From the NCBI GenBank assembly GCA_032622095.1, contig CP136066.1, forward strand, positions 143,311,559-143,375,558: DNA of 64,000 nt, read 5' to 3'. Source of the DNA: Siphonodentalium dalli. Lineage: Eukaryota; Mollusca; Scaphopoda; Gadilida; Siphonodentaliidae. Positions 1 through 12,747 of the stretch are shown in pieces. The notes beneath the pieces were generated by a model. It had not been told where the DNA came from, ran no database searches, and saw nothing but the letters and a program-made list of their open reading frames with translations. Positions within the stretch are counted from its first letter, which is position 1. Each line of letters begins with the position of its first letter. A program made the translations under genes and the position numbers.

Positions 1-1257
1 GTTTTGTTAATGGCGACTTACGATACAAATCTACTATTTTCAACAATTTGGACATTTAGAAAGTATTGATGACTGAAGTGTGTAATCGTATAATATCACG
101 GAGTTGTGCTAGGACTATACGTTGGACGCTGTTTTGAGAATTTTCGATGAATATTGTGAATTGCATTTGGATTTTCGATTCTGGAGGTTGACGTTTCCAG
201 ATTGACCCTTTTATAGACAGATTTATGTTTTAGAGGAATGTTTATCAACCAAGAGTCAAAATTATTGGACTGTAATGTGCATAGAACAGTTATCTGCAGT
301 TTTCAACACATTCTTGGTGGAAAAAGGTTCTAAAACTACGATGGCAATTTGGGAAGTAAATCACCTATTTTCGATGTTTTTTCCAATGGTAATCCGACGT
401 GGGCCGTATTCAACAATGCCAGCAAGGAGCTGATGCTAAACTCTTCCAATTTGATGATTATTTATTATAATTAATAAATATTTGTTTAACCATTTCGCTT
501 GTATATATTCTCCAAAATCAGTTGGACAAGTGTAGGTGAACAACCGATATACATTGTACAATAATAGCCTGATCGAGTTAAAATAGATTCATTGATCGGT
601 CTTCCTGGCATATTGCTCACTGTTGTATTGTAACTTGTAAGAGGGGAGACCTCTAAATTTCTTGAACATTGAAATTCCGTTTGTTTAAGAATTTGTAGAT
701 GTTTATATTGAATATTCTCAGTAAATAATTATTCAGTTTGTTTCAAAAGAAATCGGAATAATTGTTATTGTTTGCAAGTACTAGTATTGGTTGAAAGATA
801 ATTATAGAACAGTTTAGATTGACTCCCCTCTTACCAGATGCATGCTGACTGTGGAAGACTGATTGGTCTATTTAAGCACTTCCGGGCTATTATAGATCAC
901 TCGGTGATTCACCAAGGTTCGTTGGATGGCTCAAACGATGTTTCCTAAGAAATTCCTACCATGGCCGGTTTATATATACCCTCAATTTGAACCACACAGT
1001 TGATTGTTTCGTACCATATGTTTTATCATTTCACACCATATACATTTGTATGTTTCGTTGGTTCCCACAAATGGTAATTGGTCATGCGTATGCAAGCGTA
1101 CCATGTGAAAAATTATTTAAATTTTGTTAACTTAATGAAAGCGAACATGTTTACGATTTAAAGTTACGTGATGATGACAACCCGACAATTACATGTAAAC
1201 ATATTTCTTTCTTTTTTTGCGAAAAAAAATTAACAAATTGAAATTGTGGCAACAAAG
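1..1257. other. No gene recognised
   Basis: AT-rich DNA with a possible MITE at 636-840. At 1008-1045 single gtttcgtaccatat-type words occur. No exon with both splice sites and a protein-like frame was seen. Confidence 0.5.
636..840. mobile_element. Possible small MITE (gtaagaggggag ends)
   Basis: gtaagaggggag at 638 and ctcccctcttac at 824-835 are inverted. The interior is AT-rich and no clear target duplication was seen. Confidence 0.35.
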
Positions 1258-1536
1258 TTAAAGATACATAATCTGAATTAACGCTTTCATATTACTATTT
1301 CCTTGGCTTCGGGGGTATAACATATTTGATTCGAGTCGAGGAACCCACCCGTGTTGAACAAAATGTTGATAAATAACAGGTTTTGGGCAATTGTTTACTA
1401 TTGTTGACTGGTTAGCATCTTTTTTTTTTGGGCATTTAATCGATTCTGATATTAAACCGAAGCGGAATTTCAAAAAAATGTTTGTTGTTGGAATCTGATA
1501 ATATGGGAACCATCGAATCGGTTTTAGTACCTTTAA
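1258..1536. mobile_element. TTAA MITE family, copy 1 (short form)
   Basis: Flanked by TTAA (1258-1261, 1533-1536). It carries the family signature tttggcttcggggg-like box and gattcgagtcgaggaaccc near the left end, and ggaatctgat...atcg...gtacct at the right end. TTAA targets suggest a piggyBac-like or similar transposase; none is encoded. Confidence 0.8.
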
Positions 1537-2244
1537 TGTTATTTCCAAAAAATAATACGGTATACTCAATGGTACAAATTTTCGAAATGATACATGTACT
1601 GGTATGAAATGTCCAGAACCCTGGTGCGAAACATCTCTATGTCAAACTTCTATGGCACGAAATGTCCAGCAACCTATTGGCTGTTCAGTCCATTGCACAT
1701 TATAATTTATTTCCAAATAAAGGTAATACTAAATATTAAAGCAGTGTTTAGTGTTAAATCTTGAACTAATTGTACATGTGATATAGTCACACGGGCTTGT
1801 TGTAAAGAAAACATGTAAAATTGAGGATGCCACTTTATCAAACATTATAAATGCATCAATATTCTATTGATATGTATACCGGTACATGTAATGCTTTACA
1901 AATGCATGTTTTTGTATATATATTTTTACTTGTTTTCTTAACAAGCCCCTGTGGCCTCAGTTTAAGTACATGTATAGGAAGCCACGACTTATCTGCGAAA
2001 GAGCTCTGGGTCTCTTGTTCACTCATTGTGTGACCACTGAAATCAGACGTGGCTAGATAGTCTCCCCATTGGGGGAGGGGGTCCAACTTGATACCTGTAT
2101 GTTACGACAGCACCCCTTGGAAGGAATTTTCCTACTGATGGCTATATTGGTAAAAAAAAAATTCAAATTTTTGCCCGGTATGGCTCGTTATCAAACTACA
2201 TTTGTACATGTACTTACCGTAGGTGAATATCACTTCAATTTGCC

Positions 2245-2730
2245 TTAAAGGTACTCAATCCGATCAGAGGGTCCCCATCTCAACAGATTCCAACAACAAC
2301 AATCCGATCAGAGGGTCCTATATTACTATTTCTTTGGCTTTTAGGGTAAAAAATATTTGATTCGAGTCGAGGAACCCATCAAACAAAGCTCAGTGTTATT
2401 AGATATTGATTTTTTAAATTTGTTATTTTCTCGAGATGAGTACTAATAATTGCCTTCAACTTCGTAATCTGCTCGAGATGTGTACACCAAAACACTATTC
2501 AAACAGACAAGGATGGATAACTCTAAAATCAAGTGGTAATAATAACGCAATTTTGACTGTTCTGGGACAGAAAGTATTCCCGATAATGAAAAATAATAGA
2601 TTTCTAAAATCGATATCTAAAAAATCTGAGCTTTGATGGGTGGCTTCCTCGACTCGAATCAAATATTTTTGACCCCCGAAGCCATTGAAATAGTAATTGA
2701 GAGGAGTTTTATCAGATTGAGTACATTTAA
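2245..2730. mobile_element. TTAA MITE family, copy 2 (long form)
   Basis: TTAAAGGTACTCAATCCG at 2245; its inverse ends at 2730. Inside, ttgattcgagtcgaggaacc and its reverse complement form long inner arms around a gatggataactctaaaat core. Confidence 0.85.
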
Positions 2731-2946
2731 ATTGAGTAATATAGTTTTAGGACATCACCAATCAGAGTAATATGATTTCATGACATCACGGATCCGAGTA
2801 ATATGGCTTTACAACATGGCATAATTCTATTTCACTATAATGCATACTAAGACAATGATTTTTTGTGATGTCACTCATTTGAAAGAGTTGTCAATAGTAC
2901 ACTGTTTACTGTTACTAAGAGGCAAACTAATTAATGTTATGGATAA

Positions 2947-3570
2947 GGTATTACTTGGTTGGTTTGATATTATAGGCCTGATTTCAGCCCTCGGTAACCT
3001 CATTTCAGCCTTCGACCTTCGATGTCAGGCTGATAGTGATATGAGGTTACCTTAGGCTGATATCAGGCCTAATATCAAACCAACCAAGAAATGTCCTCTG
3101 ATTATTATATAACTAGCAGGGTGACCAGTCGTTGCCCAGGTTAATGCTCTCACTTTTTTCTCTGACCCCAATACCATCACTGTAGACATTTCTAATCTGC
3201 ACCATTATGATGATTATCTTTCTCACAAGAAATAACAAATTAATAGTTACGTGTAGGGTATTACATGTACTTGGTTGGTTTGAATATATTGGCCTGATTT
3301 CAGCCCCCTCGGTAACCTCATATCAGCCTTCGACCTTCGATGTCAGGCTGATAGAGATATGAGGTTACCTCAGGCCGATATTTGGTCTAATATCAAACCA
3401 ACCAAGTAATATCCTCTAAATATTATGTAACTAGCAGGGTCGTTACCCATGTTAATGCAGTGTGGTATTGTTTTGCCCCTCCCACTTTTTGTCCCTTACC
3501 CCAATACCGTCATGTGCTGTATACATTTCTAATCTGCACAATTATGTTGATTATCTTTCTCGTAAGAAAT
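2947..3570. repeat. Tandem duplication of a hairpin-bearing unit (about 310 bp)
   Basis: Units 2947-3232 and 3257-3570 share ttggttggtttga, gccttcgaccttcgatgtca, aaccaaccaag, aactagcagggt and tctaatctgcac. In each, ggttggtttga...aggcctgat at the start pairs with its inverse about 100 bp later. Confidence 0.85.
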
Positions 3571-4500
3571 TGCCCCTGTTAGACCCCTTTAGAGCCATCT
3601 AGAAGGTCCCTCGTGAATCGTGAATTAATATAGAATAGACATTCACAAATATAGGTATAGATAAAGATTTTTTAAGAAGTTCCCGGACCCCTGTGGTTGT
3701 AAATAGAATGCACTCAGATATTCTGACTTCAAACTTGTGCCACCTTCTAATTTAGATGTACCGGTATAGACATGTGTTGATATGATTTGGGTTGAAAGAT
3801 TAGAAAATCAGTGTATGAAATATTAAAAATAATAAATATGAATTGAAAACCCCTGTCCGGAAATGCTTCTATCTGACAATATTGATTTTATTTTATATTT
3901 TCTGGTATATTAGATACATACACATGTACAACTAATTTTGGACATTTTACAGCTCGCAAAAATGTTTGGAGTGTAGCAAGTGGGAGAACTCTATATGAGA
4001 TCGCCTGAAAGTTTTATGACATGACGGTTTGTTGTAAAAAAAATAGTAACGAAAAATATGTCCCAATTGATAATCACATTATATAAGAAATTGAATGCCC
4101 TCATAGTGGTGAACATCTACATGATACCAAATTTCATTGAGATCCAAGCAGTTATTAGCACTACTGTTCAAGTTATGCCCTGAACAGACATCAGACGGAT
4201 GGACAGACAGGTGCAAAACAGTATACCCCCCTTTTTTTAAAAGGGGGTATGAATATCGATAATTGATATAAGCATTTCCTGACATGTGTCTTTGACTCGA
4301 TTTTATACCCTGGGAATAACAGAAAAGATATTTAGGAAGCTATAGATATAAAACCATCTTCAAATGCTGATCACAAACTGATATTAAATCAGTGTTTGTG
4401 ATTCGGTATAAAGCCTTTAGACTCTACTGTTCAGACTTTACTGTTTACAGCTACCGGTATAATCTTGTGTGCCAAATACAACTGCAGGGTGGAATATTGC

Positions 4501-4765
4501 GGATGAAGATGGATAATTCTAAAATCAAGTGGTAATAATAACTTGATTTTAGAGTTATCCATCTTCATCCACAATTTTGACTGAGACCACCTTTTTGACG
4601 GCGTGTTTTTGGGCCACAAACAATAGAAATAATAAACTTCAAAAATTGATATCTGATCACTCAGAGTGTTGATGAGTAGGTTCCTCGACTCGAATCAATA
4701 TTTTTTACCCCCGAAGCCAAAGAAATAGTAATTTAGGAGCATCTGATCGGATTGAGTACCGTTAA
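4501..4765. mobile_element. TTAA MITE family, copy 3 (right part) with hairpin
   Basis: The right end (ggttcctcgactcgaatca ... atcggattgagtacc) stops at TTAA 4762-4765. The left end is lost. At 4501-4570 a 30-nt arm (ggatgaagatggataattct...) is inverted around ggtaataata, forming a near-perfect hairpin. Confidence 0.75.
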
Positions 4766-5215
4766 ACAATTATTTTTGTGTCTAGACTTGATAATAAAGC
4801 AAGTTTTCGCAATTGACATGCTTAAAATTGATATATGCATGGGGAAATTAACCATCGTTGTCTACGTACATGCCCCGTGTGCGCAACATCTCAAATGAAA
4901 AATCCAGTCTCTTGTACTAGTATTTGTAATTAAACTACCGGTATTTGTATAGCATTTGTTATTTAAATTTAGAACAGAGCCATAATTTTGTTTAAATGTG
5001 CAGATCTACATGTATGGTAATAAGGCTTAAGCATCGTGCAGGGTGGATTTTTCTCATAAAATTAATAAACATACAGGTACAAATATTTGGCACACAAGAG
5101 TAGGCACTTTGGTGGAGTCCGATGATGTTAGATGCTGATAGTCTAAAGGGTCAGTGTCTGGTTGTTCCCCTTGCAGAGGAGATATAAATGGGTACACGAC
5201 ATTTTGGATCGTCTT

Positions 5216-5305
5216 AAGTCGTTTCGTACCATATTTTTTGTAGTTTCGCACCATATTTTTTGTAGTTTCGTACCTTATTGTTTGGTCGTTTCGCACCATG
5301 TTGGA
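5216..5305. repeat. Short tandem repeat, about 27-bp units
   Basis: Three to four units of gtttcg(t/c)accatattttttgta. Similar words occur singly at 1008-1045 and 5436. Confidence 0.7.
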
Positions 5306-6264
5306 AATCAATTCGTCTTTTCATACCAATGATACCATATCACTATACATGTACATGTATGTCACACCATAGGGAAACAAATAAATGATTTTCTGCAAAG
5401 TACGAAATAAAAAAAAGTAACCAAAAAATATGGTATGAAACGACCATGGTATCGGATAGTGAAATAATGAAGAAGTCACTATAGTTGTATATCAATTTTT
5501 ATCATTTATATGGTCACAATAATATAATGCAACGTGAAAGTTGATATGACATGTTCTGTTCGACTTCAGGTGTACTCAATTTCTACTCCGGCAATGTTCA
5601 GAATCCTATCCATTGATAATCCAACGACACTGGTACGAAGCGTCTAGAACTTAGAATCCATATTTAATATAATTATAAATCCTTCAGATATTCAGTGTTA
5701 CCGATCTCCAGAAATTGGCAGAATCAACAACTGCCTGTTCAAGGCGGTTCCACTCAATGGTTGTTTTTAAGAAGTCATCGTAATGACTAATGAGTAATGT
5801 ACAGTGCTAGTAGTAGTACGCAGTAGATCGAACGATTCTCTGATGGTGCTGTTAGTGTTAGCACTTGTTACACACCTAAGTTCTCCACCAGATTTTGACA
5901 GACACTCCATGCCACACTGGGGACAGTAACAGTACTAACACTCACACTGACAGTGAATGAGTGGATAGGCCTACTGGTAGTCGAAAATCTACGGGATACT
6001 AAAGATATAGTCAATTTTGGACAAGCCTACTGCAGTACTGGTAGTGCCTAGTGGTACCGTACAGTGGTAGTGATGCAGTCCTCAAATTTGGTTGCTTTAT
6101 TTTCCTTGTCCTTGTCTTCTTGGAATTTGTTTTTTAGAGTTAGATGTAGATTATTCATTTGTAGAATAACAATCAATTATCATGACAATCGTCGTCAAAA
6201 ATGAATGACATTGATAATTTAATCGATTCAATGATTGTTGACACTGACTTGGTGAATTTAAATT

Positions 6265-6456
6265 TTAAGTCTCGCTGTCCTTGCGACTATCTTCGTCGGA
6301 TGGTTCGTGTAAATATGGGCCAATATTCAAACGCAAGCCATCAAAGGCATCTTCAGTATCTGCCATAGATGCAGTATCCTCCGCAACACGTAACTCGTCG
6401 TCATTTTCGTGATCAGAGTCACTTTCAAACGCGGAAATGCTGTGTGCAGAAGCCAT
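6265..6456 (-). CDS. Small acidic protein or first-exon remnant (63 aa)
   Basis: ATG at 6456-6454 opens 63 codons to TAA at 6267-6265. The peptide begins MASAHSISAFESDSD, is strongly acidic, and near its end has LNIGPYLHEPSDED. A Ser/Asp-rich start followed by a 'PY..EP' segment is reminiscent of the N-termini of invertebrate proteins annotated as P2X7-like, but that recall is weak and no later domain is present. The start is favoured because it lies just downstream of TGACGTCA and GTCACGTGAC on a locally GC-rich stretch. No usable donor was seen before the stop, so it is either a microprotein, a retro-copied first exon, or chance. Confidence 0.33.
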   Translation of the reverse strand: MASAHSISAFESDSDHENDDELRVAEDTASMADTEDAFDGLRLNIGPYLHEPSDEDSRKDSET

Positions 6457-6495
6457 TTTTCGTAAACAGTTAGTCTGCGGGGGCAAGTCCCACGT

Positions 6496-6524
6496 TGACG
6501 TCACGGGTTTTGCGGTCACGTGAC
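6496..6524. promoter_or_regulatory. CRE palindrome and CACGTG E-box pair
   Basis: TGACGTCA at 6496-6503 and the perfect palindrome GTCACGTGAC at 6515-6524 lie 40-70 bp upstream of the minus-strand ATG at 6456. Both are textbook bZIP and bHLH-Zip sites (CRE, USF/MITF/CLEAR type). Two such sites 11 bp apart in AT-rich DNA suggest a real promoter; activity is inferred. Confidence 0.4.
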
Positions 6525-7771
6525 TCGAGCAAAATCAGCTAAGAAATAATAATCGATTTTTAAAAGTCGCTAAAAACACGTTTATCGATAAAATTATATC
6601 TAATTTTTTATTCGATGTTATATTTGAACCTTATTCACACCAAACTAGCCATATAACATTGAAATGATAAACATTTAACAGTTACCATTTAACCCATCCC
6701 TTGGCGATAGGGCGACTCATATTTAAGAGAATGCACTGGCACAGAATATGTAATGCTGCACCAGCGCAGCCTTTGATTAAATGTGAAAAGGTGACCCATA
6801 CAGGAATACATGGGTTAATAGAATCCAATTTAAGTTTACAATGATAATGTATCAAATTCTACCAACACATTAAGATAAGCCACCTCACTGCTGATCCATT
6901 AATATCAATTATATAGCAGAGCTGTCAACTATTCAGTTGGTTTTGTTTATGCTTAATCTTGGCATCTGTATTAAACCTATCCAGTTTATGACCTCAGACC
7001 ATCTGTTGAGTGATATACTCAGATTTTGTAGTCTACTGTTAATAGCATATCTCTCATGGGTATTGTTGAAACATTTAAAACGAGAGGCCGATCATGATCG
7101 GCAGATGTTTAACCCAAACCTTAGCGCTAGCAATTAGCTATAACTGATAATTGGTCAAAGATATGATCACAGTAATACATATATCAGTACCTAACTTAAA
7201 ATCAAAAGCTCAAATAATTTGTCTTAAGAAGGGGTTAAAGTATTTGGGGTGGGGGAGGAGTCGTTTTAAATCTCATAACTCTGTCCCTATTCACACAAGG
7301 ACCTCTCACTGTGAGATCCAATGGTTTAGCCATCAATCAATTTGACAGATAGGATAAACAATTATCTAGGCAGCAGGTTGTTTATCTTTACCTTTATACA
7401 ACCACCGCCTGGAGCTCTAACATATGTCATCACTCAAATAATAACAGATTTCGCTTGGAATGACATCTATTAAAGGTACTCTCATATCCTCTGGATATTG
7501 GATGTTCACAACTTCAAATGGCAATTTATTGATATCATTATATTACATGCAACTATTGCAATAAAATCTTCATATTTTCAAAACAGGACACAACACCTAA
7601 TTAATGGTATACAACTAAAACAAATTAGTGTCATTGACAATTTTTTTTTTAGTTTAAATATTTTTTTTATTATTATAAAAGTTTTTCAATATTTTTTGCA
7701 TGTTGAATTGAGCGAAGAAATTCAGTCAAAAAAAATTAGAAAAATCAAAATTTCAAATTAAAAAAAAAAAA

Positions 7772-8009
7772 GGGTCACAACTCCTTTAAAATAAATCTGA
7801 TCGAACCCATATTCGAACTCGAACTGTATTTTGGGCTGAGAAACCTATATACAAAATTTGGTTCCGATCAAATAGAAAATGTCAGAGTTATCGCGCATTA
7901 TGCATAAAGTGTCTACGGACAGACAGACATAGACGGACGGACAGACGAGTGGTCAATCCGGACATTGACGCTATGTGTACCATACTATGGTATAGGTACA
8001 CATAAAAAG
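7772..8009 (+). repeat. Dispersed repeat ending in a taccatactatggta palindrome
   Basis: Shared phrases: catattcgaactcga, tgtattttgggctgag, acaaaatttggttccgatca, gcataaagtgtctac, then (GACAGACGG)n, gtggtcaatccggac and a terminal palindrome around taccatactatggta. Chance open frames in these copies are not genes. Confidence 0.8.
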
Positions 8010-8626
8010 TTTTATCTCATGCAGAGTACAAGAAAAATATATCAAACCTGGTGAGCCCCTTTAATATTTCAATTCACATTTGTAATCAATTGAAATCTAT
8101 GTCGAAAAAGCTATCCATTAATATATAGATAAAACAAACTAGACCTACAGTTCTAAAAGTGTTATGAACAATTTTGTTCTCATAGACTGATACAGAGCTC
8201 TCAAGTTTTTAAAAGTTTGAAAACCAAAGTTGTCTTCCCATGCAACCAACAAAATTCCAACAAATCTACTAAAGACAATCACATTATTAATCTCCAATAG
8301 TAATGATATTAAACAATGAAACCAGATTATGCCTTTAAGATGAAATTTAAATAACCATGCATATAAAATATAATAGTATAAACATTCCATCTATGATATC
8401 TCATCATATGGCCAGAGATACTTTATAGAGTATAAAGTATATCTGATATGGCCAACATCTCCTAGCAGTTAATTAACTCAATACAAGAGAGAGACAACTT
8501 CATGGCATTGTAACTGGATACTATCTCTGTGTGAGAAGACAATTTCAAACTTGATTTATTAGATTCTATTTGGACAGAGCAAACTGGGTATCTTTGATAT
8601 ATTTTAGCGATGAATAAAATAATCAA

Positions 8627-9155
8627 AAGACCATAACTCCATTAAAAAATATCAGATCAAACCCATATTCAAACTCGATCTGTATTTAGAGTTGAGAAAC
8701 TCACATACAAAATTTGGTTCCCATCAGTTGAAAAATTGTTGATTGATTGAAGCATGCATGAATTCTATGTCATCAAAGGGCCATAACTCAATTAAAAAAT
8801 ATCGGATCAAACCCATATTCGAACTCGATATGTATTTTGGGCTGAGCAACTCGCATACCAAATTTGGTTACGGTCAGATGAATTTTTTTTTAATTATGGC
8901 AGCATGCATGAATTCTAAGTTGAAAAAGGGCCATAACTCCCTAAAAAAAACTCGGATCAAACCCATATTCGAACTCGATCTGTATTTGGTGCTGAGAAAT
9001 TCATATACAAAATTTGGTTCCGATCAGATAGAAAATATTTCAGTTATCGCACCATGCGTAAAGTGTCTACAGACAGACGGACTGACTAACGACGAGTGGT
9101 CAATCCGGACAACGACACTATGTTTACCATACTATGGTATGGGTAAACATAAAAA
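8627..9155 (+). repeat. Same dispersed repeat, tandem core units
   Basis: Three consecutive core units of about 130-150 bp (each with catattc(a/g)aactcgat and aaatttggtt) precede the acagacgg run and terminal palindrome at 9122-9152. A 141-codon chance frame crosses it. Confidence 0.8.
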
Positions 9156-9442
9156 TTATATACCATAGCTTACTTTATCTGCACATTGGCATAAGAGACA
9201 TCAGAAAATGATATAGCCATATTAAATAACCAAGTGGCCAAAGGCTTGGAACGGAATTCGTGTATTTGGTTTAATATCGCTCCAAACACAATTTACTAGT
9301 ACATAACACAAGATTTTGGTGTGATGACTGTGGGTCCATTTTTTAAAAATATTTTATTACATTTTTGTTTTGCTTTGCTTTAAATTGAGCGAGGAATTAT
9401 ATCTATAAAAAAAAAAATTATTAAGAGTGAATATATCTCGAA

Positions 9443-10820
9443 AAAGGGCCATAACTTTGTAAAAAAAAAAAAAGAAGCTTGGATTGGATCAAACCCATAT
9501 TCGAACTCAATCTGTATTTTGGGCTGAGAATCTCATATACAAAATTTGGTTCCGATTGGATAGAAACTGTTTAAATTATCGCATTATGCATAAAGTGTCT
9601 ACAGACAGACAGAGGAACGATTAGTGTTCAATCCGGACATCAGAACTATATCAGGGTTTCCGCCAGCGGGTCCGTCACACACCCCCCCCCTCGAAGACCC
9701 CGTGCTATCGTACGATTACATAACTGGATCAAAGTACACCCAATTGCTGAGTCGGGAATATTTTTATGCACGGGATTTTCGTGGATGAAACTACTCAATG
9801 TTGATCATTTATCTTATTGCTGTATTATCATTTGTTTTGAGTTCGATGTACCGGTATTAGTGAAGTTCCTGAAAAATACATGTGATTCTCTACGTGTGTT
9901 GATTATTATGCGTATATTGCTATGTATACATACTTAACAAAATTCTTATTATTAAGTTATTTATTTCACAATAATACGGAACCTGTCCCAAATCAGTCTT
10001 TATAGTGGGAATTCATAGTGAGAACACCATTCATTTGAGCCATATTACATACATAGAGGATAAACACGAACACATACACCACCCCCCCCCCAATATATGG
10101 AGATAAAGTCAAAAGTACAGTCAATAATAGTTTTGTAATGCTGCTTGGGTCCCCAGGCATAATAATCAACGACGCACATGTTCACATTTCCCGCCAAAAA
10201 CTCAATTATATTTTATAACACGTTGGCTAAAACTCTGTTCTATAGCTGAGGTCATCAGTTGTTGGACTAATACAGACTATTGAACAAGCTACTCATTCCG
10301 GGTGAAAGATTTGGCTACCATTCGTATTTCGCCGCTATAATATCTCCTGCAGACAAACCCTGCAGTATGACGTCACCACGAACAAATAGTTTAACGATTG
10401 ATAGAATATATAATCCTGTCAGTTTTATTTTCACCGATGCTACTTGAAATTCTAAGAAATACTTTATTAAATTCTCCTTGCTAGGTATTATTGGTCAATG
10501 CGTAGATGTTTTTTAGTGTTTAGATTCATTCTATCTGTTGGAATCTTATTGTAAGTTATAAATTTGTAAACACTGTATTAAACTCGTAGCCCAGGGAAAT
10601 GATAGAGTGCATAATATACGTAGCTTTGGATTGCTTTGTGGGACACTCATGTGCAAGGAAATGGCTTCTTTTCAGTGTCAAATAACAAAATTTTCGCCCA
10701 ACGGGATGAACCATGGTCGTCCCGTCGCGTTATGCGTTTCCCCAATACGGACTTATTAATTCCTCCCTGGCGGAAACCCTGACTATATGTACCATACTAT
10801 GGTATGGATACACACACAAA
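9443..10820 (+). repeat. Same dispersed repeat, split by the 9652-10781 transposon
   Basis: The left part 9443-9651 and right part 10782-10820 (gtaccatactatggtatgg) are one copy interrupted by the 1.1-kb element. Confidence 0.8.
9652..10781. mobile_element. 1.1-kb DNA transposon, CAGGG...CCCTG, 7-bp target duplication
   Basis: The 15-bp terminal inverted repeat CAGGGTTTCCGCCAG begins at 9652 and its inverse ends at 10781. Flanks are ACTATAT on both sides (9645-9651, 10782-10788). It splits an older dispersed repeat whose two halves rejoin exactly (…gaactatat | gtaccatac…). No coding region was seen inside. A 7-bp duplication with CA...TG ends is not the hAT norm (8 bp); P-like or an unlisted superfamily are options. 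Confidence 0.85.
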
Positions 10821-10825
10821 ATTAA

Positions 10826-11900
10826 TTTAAGTTGTTTAACCCTTCCATAAGTCCAAAAACTGGAGCTTCCTGAAATTTTGCGAAAACCCTGTGCCAATGC
10901 ATTCTCTCCCATAGGGAGGCCTCGTATATATATATATATATACTAGACGGTGACCCGACTTCGTCCGGGCTTTGACCTTAAATTGTCCATTTTGAATGTC
11001 AGGGTCAAGTTGGGTCACGATTTGACCAGTCCAAAACACTACCCGGACAAAAGTACCCGTCGAAATCCATCCGTTTTAACCCGATTTGACCTTGAATTGA
11101 TCATTTTGAAGGTCAAGGTCGATATGACCCGTCCAAACAATCAGTGGACAAAAGTAACCCCACGTATCAAATTTCGTCGAAATCCCATCAAAATTGGCGA
11201 TTTGACCTTGAAGTTAACAGATTTCAAGGTCACGTCGCACGGGCAAATGAATATGCTTATGAGACTCCCCATACGAAAGGACCCCCACATACCAAGTTTC
11301 ATCGAAATCCCGTGATATTCGGGCGTTTGACCTTGAAATGACCCGATTTCAAGGTCAAGGTCACGTCGCAGGCCTATGTCACTCCCGGCCGAACGTACCC
11401 CCACATACCAAGTTTCATCGAAATCCCGTGATATTCGGGCGTTTGACCTTGAAATGACCCGATTTCAAGGTCAAGGTCACGTCGCACGGACAAATTAATA
11501 GGCCCATGCCACCCCACGGCCGAAAATACCCCCACATACCAAGTTTCATCGAAATCGGGTCGGCCGTTTTCGAGTTCATCGCGAACACACACACAGACAA
11601 ACAGACAGATCTTCCAAAATATATAATAGATATATAAAAGAATGCATTGGCATTGCATATTTACCTTGACCTTGTAAGTCAGTGCATTCTCTTATATATT
11701 CCAGGCTCCCTATGGGAGACTCGCATATACAAGAGAATGCACTGGCACAGGTTATTTAAGTTATCCCTTCCATGACTGGAGCTTTCTGAAATTTTGCGAA
11801 AACCCTGTGCAATGCATTCTCTTATATATGCGAGGCTCCCTATGGGCATTGGCACATGATCTTAAATGCTGCAAAATGCAGATCCCCTCACGGAAGGGTT
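10826..11900. repeat. Diverged repeat around Helitron copy F (ctccctatggg palindromes)
   Basis: Segments 10826-10942 and 11631-11900 share phrases such as ctggagctt(t)c(c)tgaaat, gcgaaaaccctgtg, aatgcattctctt and ctcccta(t)ggg(a). Related sequence (agagaatgcactggcacag) occurs at 6727. The Helitron-like element sits between the parts. Confidence 0.65.
10943..11630 (-). mobile_element. Helitron-like element (copy F)
   Basis: Minus orientation: TCTATTATATATTTTGGAAG starts at 11630, CTAG ends at 10943, with the cccgacttcgtccggg hairpin beside it and A|T flanks. The core repeats ggtcaaggtcacgtcgca and catcgaaatcccgtgat units two to three times. It interrupts a repeat whose parts lie at 10826-10942 and 11631-11900. 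Confidence 0.87.
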
Positions 11901-12297
11901 AACACTCCCGTCATGGGTGTTAATAAATGTTTAAACGATCAAAATGTGCAAAAGAGCTCAAAGGGGCCGCACGCACCTCCAACGCTGACTTGAAGTCTCC
12001 CAAAGGGAGCCTGTTTCAGCTAGTGACTTATAAAGGAGCAGGTAACTAAGAAATATTTTACCTGCTGCAACCTGCATTAATACTGGGACCTCTTTTGAAA
12101 AAACTTCCATACCAAGTTTCATTCAGATCTGATATAAACCCATGGCCGAGATGAATGCCGTGCCGAGATAAATGCCGTGACAGACAGAAAACCATTTTCA
12201 GATAAACAAAGGATAACTCTAGAATAGGGCCATGCAAACGGGGGTTTACAATCAAATTGATTAAACTCTGGTATATTTAGTGCTCAACACCATGAGA

Positions 12298-12747
12298 TTA
12301 AAGACGCATAATCCGATTAAGTGACCCTCAATTACTATTTATTTGGTTTCGGGGGTAAAATATATATGATTCGAGTCGAGGAACCCAGTATCAAACTTTT
12401 TATCAGATTTATGAAATTTATTATTTTTCACCATCGAGACATTAGTGGACCAGTAAAAAGTCCACAAGCCAATGGTCTCTGACCAAATTACGTGAAGATG
12501 GACAAGTCTAAATTCAAGAGGCTTTGTGTTGAGAAGGCCAAATTTTGTCGAACAATATGTTGATAATTAACACGTTTTGGGCAATTTTATATTATAATTG
12601 ACAATGGTTAGCTTAATTGACAATGGTTAGCATTATTTTTGGGCAATTAATCGATTCTGATAACTGAAGCAGCATTTCTAAAAAATAAAATTGTTGGAAT
12701 CTGATTATATGGGGGAACATCGAATTGGATTCATAGAGTACCTTTAA
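12298..12747. mobile_element. TTAA MITE family, copy 4
   Basis: TTAA at 12298-12301 and 12744-12747, with the shared tttcgggggtaaaa and gattcgagtcgaggaaccc boxes on the left, and ggaatctgat with gagtacct on the right. Confidence 0.82.

Noticed and set aside
8743-9168. 141-codon open frame
   Set aside because: It crosses three units of the dispersed repeat and its palindromic end; the peptide just repeats IKPIFELD-like units.
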